This document shows, piece by piece, positions 33,918-43,593 of a DNA stretch of 64,000 bases. The translations under genes were made by a program, and so were the position numbers. The stretch spans positions 1 to 64,000 of the forward strand of contig NZ_VHLM01000023.1 in NCBI RefSeq assembly GCF_009764685.1, read 5' to 3'. The notes below the pieces were generated by a model. It was not told the DNA's origin. It did not search any database and saw nothing but the letters and a program-made list of their open reading frames with translations. Source of the DNA: Flavobacterium sp. I-STPP5a (lineage in GTDB: Bacteria > Bacteroidota > Bacteroidia > Flavobacteriales > Flavobacteriaceae). Each line of letters opens with the position of its first letter. The stretch's first letter is position 1.

Positions 33918-34661
33918 TTAGTATCCTATTGTGGCCTTTTGACCGTCGGAAATTATTTTTGCTCCTGAAGTTCCTATTCTTTTTACACCAAGATTTATCA
34001 TTGTTACCGCCTCTTCATGAGTACGTACACCACCAGCTGCTTTTACAGGCAAAGGAGAAGCGTTATCAAGCATGATTTTTATGGTATGTAAAGTTGCACC
34101 ATTGGGAACACCTGTCTCCGTTTCATAAAAGCCTGTGGAGGATTTTACAAAAACGCGTGAAAATTGTTCTTGACTAAAAGCAGTCACTACTACATTTTTA
34201 ATCAAACTAGAAATTTGAATAATCTCTTTATCTGTTAAAGCGGCCACTTCAATGATCCACTTGACTACTTTATTATGATCCAAACCAAGCTGTGTACATT
34301 CAAATATTTCTTGCTTTACAAGATCTATTTCACCATTTTTAAAGGCTTTATAATTACACACAAAATCCAAGTCATCGGCACCATTTTGAATAGCAATATG
34401 GGCTTCATCTAATTTTTCTTCAACGCAGGATTCACCCTTAGGAAAATCAATAACAGTACCAACTTGCAAGACCGCATTAGCATCTATAATCATTTTTTTG
34501 GCTAACGATACCATATCTGGTCTTATCATCACTAGTTTAAACCCCTCCTCTATTGCTTCTTGCACATTTTTTTTTACAACAGCGGTATTATCCTCTAGAG
34601 TAAGGCCAGCTTGATCTGGAGTTTTTAAGTAGGTTGCATCTAAATATTGCCTAATATCCAT
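33918..34661 (-). CDS. deoC: Deoxyribose-phosphate aldolase
   Basis: A 247-residue TIM-barrel aldolase cleaving 2-deoxyribose 5-phosphate to glyceraldehyde 3-phosphate and acetaldehyde. Motifs: CNYKAFKNGE region, the Schiff-base lysine in VFVKSSTGF, and the conserved VKAAGGVRTHEEA with the relay lysine. The ATG at 34661 (MDIRQYLDATYLKT) is chosen over an upstream in-frame start 16 codons earlier because the family begins there. A -7-like box is at 34699-34706. Probably cotranscribed with remB, which follows after 18 bases. Confidence 0.94.
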   Translation of the reverse strand: MDIRQYLDATYLKTPDQAGLTLEDNTAVVKKNVQEAIEEGFKLVMIRPDMVSLAKKMIIDANAVLQVGTVIDFPKGESCVEEKLDEAHIAIQNGADDLDFVCNYKAFKNGEIDLVKQEIFECTQLGLDHNKVVKWIIEVAALTDKEIIQISSLIKNVVVTAFSQEQFSRVFVKSSTGFYETETGVPNGATLHTIKIMLDNASPLPVKAAGGVRTHEEAVTMINLGVKRIGTSGAKIISDGQKATIGY

Positions 34662-34786
34662 AGTCGTCTTGATTATTGATTTTACTAAATCTTGTTTACA
34701 AAAATACATTTTATCTCTACACTAAGCCTACTTAAAAATTACAATTTGAAATATAGCGAACAAAAAAATTAGGACGAGTAGACTTC

Positions 34787-34814
34787 AAAAAAAAATCCCA
34801 CTAGTGTGAGATTT
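34787..34814 (-). terminator. Terminator overlapping the vanZ-like stop
   Basis: Hairpin with arms AATCCCAC / GTGAGATT (one mismatch, TAGT loop), with a 9-T run on the minus strand (34787-34795). It ends the gcvH-vanZ transcript before deoC. The vanZ-like stop codon lies in the loop. Confidence 0.6.
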
Positions 34815-35196
34815 TTTTTGATTCTGATAATAGTATTTTATTTGAAAAGAAAATTAGCAGTACCGCAATAGTTGCTCCAGTAGTATTTGCTAAAACGTCA
34901 TAAATATCGGCATGACGTGTGGCTGTAAATTTATCTTGAGCAACTTCTATTAAAACACCGTACAAGACCGAACAAATAAACGATAATGTCATTGCTTTAA
35001 AACTACTCGTATTTGAGAAGCTATTTTTAATAGAAAGGTAAAACAGAATTGTAAATATCAAATAAAAAAATGCATGTACTATTTTATCCAAATTAGAAAC
35101 GCTTCCTAAGGGCACACTACTAAAGGTTACCAAACAAAAAAAAGTTACAGTTACTATCCAGATTACTAAAGCCCATGGCAATATTTTTCTAAGCAC
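34801..35196 (-). CDS. VanZ-like membrane protein
   Basis: A 131-residue protein with four transmembrane helices (about 5-24, 35-52, 65-85, 100-120) and the VanZ family pattern [19 protein letters not shown] and [21 protein letters not shown]. VanZ was named for teicoplanin resistance, but most relatives, including this flavobacterial group, have no proven function. The start is GTG at 35196, overlapping the last 8 bases of gcvH, which indicates translational coupling. Confidence 0.87.
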   Translation of the reverse strand: MLRKILPWALVIWIVTVTFFCLVTFSSVPLGSVSNLDKIVHAFFYLIFTILFYLSIKNSFSNTSSFKAMTLSFICSVLYGVLIEVAQDKFTATRHADIYDVLANTTGATIAVLLIFFSNKILLSESKKISH

Positions 35197-35569
35197 CTAT
35201 TAATTCTTTATATGCTTCTTCTGATAATAAAGTGTCAAAATCAGCAATATTTGCCACTTTAACTTTAATCATCCATCCAGCTCCATAAGGATCTGTGTTT
35301 ACACTTTCAGGATTACTTTCTAGATCTTCATTAAAAGCAATGATTTCACCCGCTACAGGAAGAAATAAATCCGAAACTGTTTTTACTGCCTCTACAGTAC
35401 CAAAAACCTCATCTTTATCAAGTGTTTGATCTAAAGTTTCAACTTCTACATAAACAATATCACCTAATTCTTTTTGAGCAAAATCAGTGATTCCTATTGT
35501 TGCGATATCGCCTTCTATACTAACCCACTCGTGGTCTTTTGTATACTTTAAATTTGCAGGTATGTTCAT
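35189..35569 (-). CDS. gcvH: Glycine cleavage system H protein
   Basis: A 126-residue lipoyl carrier that shuttles the aminomethyl group between the P, T and L proteins. Hallmarks: KYTKDHEWV (8-16), [16 protein letters not shown], and the lipoyl-Lys region [14 protein letters not shown] with Lys63 as the likely attachment site. No other gcv gene is in the window. It overlaps vanZ by 8 bases and lies 93 bases after sprA. A -7 box (TACATTTG, minus strand) is at 35618-35625. Confidence 0.95.
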   Translation of the reverse strand: MNIPANLKYTKDHEWVSIEGDIATIGITDFAQKELGDIVYVEVETLDQTLDKDEVFGTVEAVKTVSDLFLPVAGEIIAFNEDLESNPESVNTDPYGAGWMIKVKVANIADFDTLLSEEAYKELIGA

Positions 35570-35617
35570 TTAAATTGTAATTATTTATTAGTTTTTATTT
35601 TTTTTTGAATTTATTGA

Positions 35618-35625
35618 CAAATGTA
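35618..35625 (-). promoter_or_regulatory. -7 promoter element for gcvH-vanZ
   Basis: Minus-strand TACATTTG fits TAnnTTTG exactly, 49 bases upstream of the gcvH ATG. The nearest TTG is 13 bases upstream, shorter than usual. Confidence 0.45.
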
Positions 35626-35662
35626 ACAATCTTCTCTTCAATTACCGATTAGAATTTAAAAA

Positions 35663-38600
35663 TTAATTTCCAAAATTATAACGCAACGTAAATCCTGATC
35701 GGATGTTGGTAAGTGGAAAAGCAGTTGATATAACAGCCTTTGAGAAAGAGTGATCGTAATAGAAAATGGCAGTCAAATTTTTACTAAAAGCATAGTCAGC
35801 CTTAACTTTTACGGTCCAAATATTTTGTCCACCTGCCAGCTGATTGTTATTATAATCTAAATAACGCACTATCGTTTCGTTATTTCTATATGTAACATCT
35901 GCTGAGAGATTGATATCACTTTTTATGACTCCAGTAGGATTATCAGCCAATCTCGATGAAAAAACAACATCTTTAAACCTGTAACCAAGCCCAACAACAT
36001 ATTCAACCCCCTTAACCTCGGTCAATAAATTGTTGTCAAAACTCATTGATAGTGCTCTGTCTTTCTTAACTTCAGTAAGTACTTTGAGCGAACTTTTAAG
36101 CTCAAAATCCATTCGAAGCAAAGGATTAAATTGCTCCACTAAATTGACATTTGACATGATGGTCTTATTAAGAAAATTACCGCTTTTAGCATCAATACCG
36201 TTTGGATCTTTATCATATTCAAAATTAGAACGAAACGCATTGATAGTATAGGAAGCTCTATAATTGTGAAGCAATGAAAAGCGCTTAAAGTTTTTCTTGA
36301 ACATAGAATAGCGCATTAATCCATTATATTTTACAGACCAATTAGGCAATGGGAAACTCCTAAAAATACCTAATGAAGCACCTCCTGCATCATTGCCTGA
36401 ATAAGCAGCAAGAAAAGCGGGTAACAAAACGGATTGATTATTCTTTCCGTAACCCACAGGAAACCCATCGTTTATTATAATCTGCCTTCTCTTAGAATTA
36501 TCTGGATTAGCCAAATCTGTAATAGGAACGCCTGCGTTTTCTGCCGGTAACGCCGTAGCATTGTATCTAGGCACAGTAGCACCATAATAATCTGTGGCTA
36601 ATCTATTTGCTACTACAAGTCTGTTTTCTCTAAAATCATCAAATGCTTGTGAAGCGTTTTGATCACTTGCCGAAAAAGACGTTTTGATCAATACGGTAGA
36701 GATAGAAAAAATTCCTGTACTAAAAGGCGATCTTGGATTGTATATCCCGTTTGAAACATCGTATTGCTCTGAATCATTTTGAGACAATGCTCTGTCAAAG
36801 GTTAAATCTATTTTCATATCAGGAAACAAATCAATATTTGCGGTAGCCTTCAAAATTTTATTATCTACTTGAGCATAATTTTGATTAAAGTCTGGGTAGT
36901 TCGTTAACCAACCCTTTTTTGCTGCTTCAAAACGTATGTCATCTTGGCTTCCAAAAACAAAGCCCAATGAAGGCCTAGAAGACCCCAGAAAACCAACGCC
37001 CGGTGTATACCCGGGTAAAACAGTACCACTATTGTGCGTATAGTTTACCTGAATATTTTTGACACTAGTAAGCACTCCTAACAACCCATCTACAAAAGCA
37101 CCGTTTTTAGCTGTGGCTGCAGCAACATTTGTATTTACAATTTTCTCACCCGGTTTAGGCGGACCTGTTTTGGGCTTTGGAGCTGCTTTTTTACTAGTTT
37201 TTGAAATGCCTAAATATTTATACAACGTTTCCATAGTCAAGCTTGCATTCAAATTACTTGAACTTGCATTTTGAATGGTATTTCCTAAATTATAATCCTG
37301 TCCTCCTATTGGAATTTTTGATAAAGCATTGGAAGTACGCAACCAGCTGTAATCACCCGTATAAGAATAGGTTGCTTTTATAAAACTCAATATCGGAATT
37401 TTATTAATAGGCAATTCGTAATTTACAACCAACTGTTGCATGTGTTGGTTAGGATCACCCATATCCCAGTAACTATCCCATATTGTAAAACTATCAATAG
37501 GTTCATTGTCTTCGTTGAGATAGCTCTTCACAATATTACTAGAGGAAGCTGTATAATTTAGTTTTAATGATTTTGTAAGGTTGTAATTAAAACCATATTG
37601 ATAATTAAATGCAAAATTCCTTCTAAACAAAGGATCAAGTCCAATTCCTTCTACCTCAACCTGACGAAATTGTTGACGGTTGTATTGTCTATTGATATTA
37701 GTATTAAAAGAAATGGTTGAGGGCAAATAATTAAAATTAAAATCGCTCAACAATTTCCAATAATTATTTTTCTTTAAAAACTTTGTTTTTGAAAAGGGTT
37801 CAACAGGTTTTGTTTTAAAAGTATACGCATAATCCACCGCCGAATTGGCTTGTTGATCTACATAATCTTCTATCTCAAAATCATGACGTTCCACTTGATT
37901 AAAAGACTGAGAAAAAGTGAAGTTTTCAGGATCATATATACGTTGTTTTTGCTCTGGTTGACGATCTTTTTTAACCCCTATAAAATTGATACTTGTTCTT
38001 TTAGTGTAATCAATAGCCCTACTAGTAATATTATCTTTTTGATTTTGATCTGTTGTGTTTTCTAATAATTGTTTCAACTTAATATCTTGATTGAACGGAT
38101 CGTATTCTGGAGTGATTGTTTCTTCCCCTACAGAATAGTTAAATGGCAAATTCACACCCCATTTTTTCGGCAATAGTTTCCCTACATTGACATTAGTAAC
38201 AATGTTGTATTGCTGTATGTCCTCTCTACTTCTCTCGTTTGGTCCTTGTTCTAAGGAACCAAAACCTATTGTAGTTTTTTTACCAGAAGCAGATACGGTA
38301 GCAAAATCAGCTAAATTGGTATCAATATTTAAAACAGCAGCCATTCCGCCTTTGTTATCCATATCGGCCAAACGTAATTCATTAAACCAAACCTCTCCTT
38401 TTATGTCATTTAGAGGATCATTGTTTTTTATTCCCACCATAAGTGTTCTTACCAAACCAAAATTAGGATTACCTTTAATCCCAAGTTTAAGCGTACTAGT
38501 TTTATCTCCATCTGGAATTGACGCATCAGTATCTGGGTAATAAATCCCGTCTTGCGGAAGCGAATTTACCTTTACTTTCATGGCTAAAATTTTCATTCTA

Positions 38601-41600
38601 GTCAATAATTCAAGAGGTAAGTCTATTTCGTTTTCGGCTGGCCAAACAAGTTCTGGACTCAAAGGTCCACAATCTGAAGTACTGCCACCAGGGGGTAATG
38701 TTACTTTTAATGGAATCTCTATTTGATAAAAATTTTGATTAAAATCGTTTCCGAAACGGATAAAACCTACCATCTGATTGTCGTTCAGCGCCACCTCGTT
38801 AGGCAGTGATTCAGCATGTAAAAACATTTTCAATTTATTAAATTGTCTCATGTCTATACTTACATTTTTAAAAACTGCTCTAGAATCTTGTGGCTCTAAT
38901 CCATCTCCAGAAACACGTAAAGCAAGTGATTGCTCGTTTTGATTGATTACCGTGTTGTTGTTAAATAATTGTTCTCGTTGAACTGCCGGTGGAGTTACAT
39001 AATTTATAGGGCATCGCTTGTTATTTTCTTGAATATTAACAGCCAAAACATCTAGATTGGTGCGGAGATCATCAGGGTTTGGGTCATTAAAATCAAGTGT
39101 ATTCGTATAGCGTCTCCATTCTCCGCGTACAAGGTCAAGCGCACCAAAACGCACTGTAACCTCATCAATAAAACCTGTCATAAACATTCTCATGAATCTA
39201 ATGGATCTAAAATCAGAGATAGAACCGATAACATTTTTAGGCTGTGACACTGGTATTTTAAACTGTATCCATCTTGCCTCAGTAGTGGAACCATTAGGCA
39301 AGGTCACTTGTGTGTTGCGAATATCGGTAATGTAATTTTGTCCAACATCCATCCCCGGACGCATATCAACACTGTACTCATAGTAGGCATTAATAGTATT
39401 CATGGTATTGTCTCTATTAATATCCTCAACATCAGGTACAGTACTTGAACCTCTGTTTGCTGTATTAATATCTACTGGAGAATTATTCTCTACACCATTG
39501 TAATTTTTATATCGGTCTATGATTGTACCATTGGCATTCAAATAAAAAGAATAATCATCTGCTGCTGGATCAAGCTCTGATGCAAAATTTGTGTAAACAG
39601 ACGCTTCATTAGTATTTGACAAACCATCAAGACCTACATCCTGATTTTGTCTGTTATTAACATTCGTATCAAATGCATAGATCAAGGATTGTGATGCCGG
39701 AACATCTCCCCAAAGTGGTCTTGGATTCACTACAATTTGACCTGGCCCAAGACCATTTTCATATTGTTTTCTTCCATCTTTTAGAATATCTTCGGAAATT
39801 TCACCTAAGTTAAAATAGATCTTTCCTGTATTTGATTGTGGCGCTGCACCATTACCTACGTACGGATCTAAAACCCAAAACTGAATGTACTCCACATTTC
39901 CTTGCTCAAAATTTGTTGAATTCAATGAACGCATAATTCCACCAAAATTTTCAGTGGGATTAACTGCTATGTTACTATTGTTATTGTAAGGTCCTCTTTC
40001 TGATGGAAAATAAGTTAAATCCAGCGTGCTTATTACTTGTGTTTGCCCTTGTGCAATATCCGTTAAGGGATATAATTCCCTACTAAACACTCTTCTTGTT
40101 TTGTTGAATGACAAATCTGCATCAGAAACTCCGGGTGGTTTTTGGGTATAAAAAATAGGATCAATAGTATACCACGCCAGTTTTGCCCGTTTGAAGCCAT
40201 AGCTTAAATCAATTGCGCTACCATTAAAGTCATAGGTACTTGTTGCCGTTTTCTCTGGAGTTGATGACAAACTCCATGCCTGCGGTGAACGCATGTCAAT
40301 TGTAGATTGAGAACCTTCAAAATCATCTACATAAATAGTAGACTCTCCTTGAAACTGATCTGCTTTTGGAGTGTCTGGCTTCAAAAATGCAACTTCTCCT
40401 CTTATGGATAAATTAGAGGGTACATCAGTATCTAAATTTGGTAATTTATTAACAAGACGAGTCAAGAAAGGAACTTCTGTAGAATAATTTGTATTGAAAC
40501 CCAAAACAGTATTATTTACAGACTCTTGACCAAAACTTGATTTTTGTGTAAAAGGTCTCTCGGTCATCTTTAAAAATGTTCCCCCTACCACAAAATTATC
40601 TGATATTTTATGCTCTACGTTTAAGCCTATAAAACGTCTGGTTTGTTGTCCAAAAACAGAATTATTTTCTAAAGACACTTCTATAGGAGTGTTTGAAGCT
40701 TGAAGTGAAGGATCAAGAATTTGTACACGCCCAAATTGATAATTTACACTGTAATCTACCCCTTCAACCAAGCGTCTGCCTGCGGCAGTAACCACGACTG
40801 ATCCTTGTGGAACATTGAAAGCCCCAATAGGAATTCCATCACCTCCGCTGGATTTGTACTTTCCTCTTAACAAAAACTTATTTTTATCACTGTCTTGCAA
40901 TGCACGCGCTTGCGTATCGCGATACATACTTTGAAACACGTATTTACGCTGATTTTCGTTATAAGTCGTAGGATTTTTGTAATTTTCTGAAGAAGTATTA
41001 GACAATTTAGAAAATAACAATTCCCCAAAAGGTTCCTTGGTTGTAAACATGATACGGCCGTTTTGCGCATCAATTGTCAAACTGGGAATAAAGTCAAAAA
41101 AACCATCACCTCCGGCTTGAGGATCGTTATTGAAATTTAATTTATCTAAGTTAAATACTTTCAATAATGGCGTTTCGGCAACTTTTTTATCTGGATCCGG
41201 ATTTGAAGGGAAAGGAGTTCCTGTAACTTCAGTAATATAATTTAGCGGAGAAGGATCAGTGTACAAAATATTAAATCTAAAATCTTCTTGTTTCAACTGA
41301 TATCCACCTTGTATTTGATAGATGTTTTTCATCATCAAGTTCCAAACGGGATTTTTAACATTGGTTAAATTACTTTTCAGCATTTTCAATATCAAACTTT
41401 GAGAAATAATCGCTTGTGTAGCGGGTGTACTACCTGTAACCACAGTGGCATCAACACCATCATTACCAAACTCCCCTACTTGATACACTTGATCTCCAAT
41501 GGTATATTGATAAGCAACTGCTAAAACCTCATCATTTGCCAAACGTTGTTGCAAAGAAATAAATCCGAGTTGCGGATTAAAAGTATACTCATTTGGGTTT

Positions 41601-42892
41601 AATTTTCGAGCATTTTCCAGCTTAGAGTAATCTTGACCTTCACGTACGGTGGTATTAAAACCCGAATTTGAAGTTGCAATTTCTCTAATGTTAGCATTTA
41701 ATAATCCTGTCCCTGCAGCAATTTGCGCTGGATCATAATCATTATTGGCATTACTTGAGGGAGTATTAGCCGGAGTATTAAAGATTCCTGTAGATGGGTC
41801 TAGCACAACAACGTCATTATCTGGAATTCCAGAGAGCTGAGCTTCACCTAAATCTTGAAGAGCAATAATATTCCTCAAATTATTATTGGTTGTAGTCACC
41901 CTATTTTGCCTGTTAGTAACCCAAACTTCAATTCTAGAAATTTGAACTCTACTATCAATAAAAGGATAATTTACAAGTGATTTATCATACCTGTCTCTAA
42001 AATATTGCGATAAAAAAAAGTGCCGATCACTGTCATAATCCAAAGCAAACATTTCAAAGTTTTCAATGGTACCTCCGCCTTGCGCTACTACGCTTTTTGT
42101 TTGTGATTTTTGTTCTGAAAATACTCCTGTAAAAGTTGTTTTACCAAATTGCAATTGGGTTTTGAAACCAAATAAACTTTGAGCACCACGTATAAGAGAG
42201 CTATTTAGAGGCATGCTTACATTTCCGACTTCAATCTTTTGAATGATATCATCCTCTGTAGGAGCGTAATCTAGTTTTATTAAATTTTGAAATGCAAAGG
42301 TAGATTGAGTATCATAATTAGCATTTACATTAAGTCTTGTTCCCACTTTACCCATCAAACTCATGCTGATTCTTTGATCAAAATCAAAGGAAAGATTAGA
42401 CCTGTTTCTAGGAGAAAATGAAGGATTATCTTGTTTTGTATAACGCAAACCCAGATCCATTTCAACAGATCCTGTAGGTTTTACATCAATGGTATTGCTA
42501 CCAAAAATAGATTCAAACAAACCTGATTTAATTACATATCTAGGTAATAGATCTTTCTTTGCTAGTTGACTCCCCTCTTTTTTACCATCAATTGCGTCCA
42601 CTTTTTTCTTGAAATAGTTGCGCATTGACTCTTTCAAAACTAACTTTTCGTATTCTTTTGGAGTTAATATAATAGGGTAATTTATAGAAAGTCCATCAAA
42701 GGAGCTTGTGTATACATACCTGTCTATAGCTGGGTCATAGGTGTAGGATGAAAGTATACTGGGTGGGTTTTTAAGCTGTAATTTCCCCTTAGAGAAACCC
42801 TTACTTACCGTATCTTGAGTTCCATCTTTAACTTGCGCATGCACTATGTAACCACATAATAGAACAAGCCAAAAAATACAATTTTTATGCAT
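35663..42892 (-). CDS. sprA: Type IX secretion translocon protein SprA
   Basis: A 2409-residue outer-membrane protein, the largest gene in the window and about the size of F. johnsoniae SprA. Signal peptide 1-19 (ending VHAQ), followed by tyrosine-rich beta strands throughout, two regions with the SprA-type N-domain signature, and a final strand GFTLRYNFGN. SprA is known to form a very large single-chain barrel that is the outer-membrane exit channel of the type IX system, needed for gliding adhesin secretion. It starts 25 bases after ruvA, so the secretion gene is in a unit with DNA-repair and metabolic genes. The frame is intact. Confidence 0.95.
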   Translation of the reverse strand: MHKNCIFWLVLLCGYIVHAQVKDGTQDTVSKGFSKGKLQLKNPPSILSSYTYDPAIDRYVYTSSFDGLSINYPIILTPKEYEKLVLKESMRNYFKKKVDAIDGKKEGSQLAKKDLLPRYVIKSGLFESIFGSNTIDVKPTGSVEMDLGLRYTKQDNPSFSPRNRSNLSFDFDQRISMSLMGKVGTRLNVNANYDTQSTFAFQNLIKLDYAPTEDDIIQKIEVGNVSMPLNSSLIRGAQSLFGFKTQLQFGKTTFTGVFSEQKSQTKSVVAQGGGTIENFEMFALDYDSDRHFFLSQYFRDRYDKSLVNYPFIDSRVQISRIEVWVTNRQNRVTTTNNNLRNIIALQDLGEAQLSGIPDNDVVVLDPSTGIFNTPANTPSSNANNDYDPAQIAAGTGLLNANIREIATSNSGFNTTVREGQDYSKLENARKLNPNEYTFNPQLGFISLQQRLANDEVLAVAYQYTIGDQVYQVGEFGNDGVDATVVTGSTPATQAIISQSLILKMLKSNLTNVKNPVWNLMMKNIYQIQGGYQLKQEDFRFNILYTDPSPLNYITEVTGTPFPSNPDPDKKVAETPLLKVFNLDKLNFNNDPQAGGDGFFDFIPSLTIDAQNGRIMFTTKEPFGELLFSKLSNTSSENYKNPTTYNENQRKYVFQSMYRDTQARALQDSDKNKFLLRGKYKSSGGDGIPIGAFNVPQGSVVVTAAGRRLVEGVDYSVNYQFGRVQILDPSLQASNTPIEVSLENNSVFGQQTRRFIGLNVEHKISDNFVVGGTFLKMTERPFTQKSSFGQESVNNTVLGFNTNYSTEVPFLTRLVNKLPNLDTDVPSNLSIRGEVAFLKPDTPKADQFQGESTIYVDDFEGSQSTIDMRSPQAWSLSSTPEKTATSTYDFNGSAIDLSYGFKRAKLAWYTIDPIFYTQKPPGVSDADLSFNKTRRVFSRELYPLTDIAQGQTQVISTLDLTYFPSERGPYNNNSNIAVNPTENFGGIMRSLNSTNFEQGNVEYIQFWVLDPYVGNGAAPQSNTGKIYFNLGEISEDILKDGRKQYENGLGPGQIVVNPRPLWGDVPASQSLIYAFDTNVNNRQNQDVGLDGLSNTNEASVYTNFASELDPAADDYSFYLNANGTIIDRYKNYNGVENNSPVDINTANRGSSTVPDVEDINRDNTMNTINAYYEYSVDMRPGMDVGQNYITDIRNTQVTLPNGSTTEARWIQFKIPVSQPKNVIGSISDFRSIRFMRMFMTGFIDEVTVRFGALDLVRGEWRRYTNTLDFNDPNPDDLRTNLDVLAVNIQENNKRCPINYVTPPAVQREQLFNNNTVINQNEQSLALRVSGDGLEPQDSRAVFKNVSIDMRQFNKLKMFLHAESLPNEVALNDNQMVGFIRFGNDFNQNFYQIEIPLKVTLPPGGSTSDCGPLSPELVWPAENEIDLPLELLTRMKILAMKVKVNSLPQDGIYYPDTDASIPDGDKTSTLKLGIKGNPNFGLVRTLMVGIKNNDPLNDIKGEVWFNELRLADMDNKGGMAAVLNIDTNLADFATVSASGKKTTIGFGSLEQGPNERSREDIQQYNIVTNVNVGKLLPKKWGVNLPFNYSVGEETITPEYDPFNQDIKLKQLLENTTDQNQKDNITSRAIDYTKRTSINFIGVKKDRQPEQKQRIYDPENFTFSQSFNQVERHDFEIEDYVDQQANSAVDYAYTFKTKPVEPFSKTKFLKKNNYWKLLSDFNFNYLPSTISFNTNINRQYNRQQFRQVEVEGIGLDPLFRRNFAFNYQYGFNYNLTKSLKLNYTASSSNIVKSYLNEDNEPIDSFTIWDSYWDMGDPNQHMQQLVVNYELPINKIPILSFIKATYSYTGDYSWLRTSNALSKIPIGGQDYNLGNTIQNASSSNLNASLTMETLYKYLGISKTSKKAAPKPKTGPPKPGEKIVNTNVAAATAKNGAFVDGLLGVLTSVKNIQVNYTHNSGTVLPGYTPGVGFLGSSRPSLGFVFGSQDDIRFEAAKKGWLTNYPDFNQNYAQVDNKILKATANIDLFPDMKIDLTFDRALSQNDSEQYDVSNGIYNPRSPFSTGIFSISTVLIKTSFSASDQNASQAFDDFRENRLVVANRLATDYYGATVPRYNATALPAENAGVPITDLANPDNSKRRQIIINDGFPVGYGKNNQSVLLPAFLAAYSGNDAGGASLGIFRSFPLPNWSVKYNGLMRYSMFKKNFKRFSLLHNYRASYTINAFRSNFEYDKDPNGIDAKSGNFLNKTIMSNVNLVEQFNPLLRMDFELKSSLKVLTEVKKDRALSMSFDNNLLTEVKGVEYVVGLGYRFKDVVFSSRLADNPTGVIKSDINLSADVTYRNNETIVRYLDYNNNQLAGGQNIWTVKVKADYAFSKNLTAIFYYDHSFSKAVISTAFPLTNIRSGFTLRYNFGN

Positions 42893-42917
42893 ATAACTCC
42901 TGTTTCTTAAATCCCTT

Positions 42918-43499
42918 TTAGAGGTTTTTTAAAGCTTGTTTGATAATAGTTTCAACGGTAGCATCTGGATGTTCTTTGACGATTTTTTCGATAACTTTTT
43001 CCGAACTTTTTCGTACAAAACCTAATACTTCCAATGCTGATAACGCTTCATCTCTATTTGTATTGCTTTGAGACATAGAAACTTCATCTAAATCATAAAG
43101 TTTTAATACTTTTTCTTTGAGGTCAAGTATCACCCTCTGTGCTGTTTTACTACCAATTCCCTTAATGGATTGAATAGTTACTACATCTGCAGATCCTATA
43201 GCATTTGTAATTTGTTTGGGATCAAGTGAGGACAGCATTGTTCTAGCAATGCTTGCACCTATCCCTGAAACAGATAATAAGAGTCTGAAAATTTCTCTTT
43301 CAGATTTTTCCATAAACCCAAAAAGTGTATGCGCATCTTCTTTAATTTGAAGATGCGTATATACTTTTACAAAATCGGTATTGGGTAACAATGAATATGT
43401 ATGTAAGGAAATATTTATATGGTAGCCTACACCCCCACAATCAATAACAATATGTGTTGGAGATTTTTCTACGAGTTTCCCTTGTAAGTGTGCTATCAT
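42918..43499 (-). CDS. ruvA: Holliday junction branch-migration protein RuvA
   Basis: A 193-residue protein that binds four-way junctions as a tetramer and loads RuvB. N-terminal OB domain (MIAHLQGKLVEKSPTHIVID), two helix-hairpin-helix motifs (LLSVSGIGASIARTML and IQSIKGIGSKTAQRVILDL), then the C-terminal domain III (EALSALEVLGF) that contacts RuvB. The ATG at 43499 gives the standard family start; an earlier in-frame codon would add 20 unrelated residues. RuvB is encoded separately at 54.9-55.9 kb. A -7-like box is at 43519-43526. Confidence 0.95.
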   Translation of the reverse strand: MIAHLQGKLVEKSPTHIVIDCGGVGYHINISLHTYSLLPNTDFVKVYTHLQIKEDAHTLFGFMEKSEREIFRLLLSVSGIGASIARTMLSSLDPKQITNAIGSADVVTIQSIKGIGSKTAQRVILDLKEKVLKLYDLDEVSMSQSNTNRDEALSALEVLGFVRKSSEKVIEKIVKEHPDATVETIIKQALKNL

Positions 43500-43593
43500 G
43501 ATGTTTATTAAATAGTTCCAAATATAATAAAATTTGTACACGCATAAATTTCTTAGCAAAAATTACGATACAACTTGTTTACAATACATTAAA

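Noticed and set aside
34787..34795. Long A/T homopolymers (also at 161-169 and 55967-55975) as phase-variation tracts
   Set aside because: Each is the T-run or A-run of a terminator outside coding sequence, so slippage would not switch a reading frame.
38187..38540. 117-codon plus-strand frame, one of several inside sprA
   Set aside because: SprA is continuous over 2409 residues with family features throughout. These plus-strand frames have no family resemblance and no promoter.
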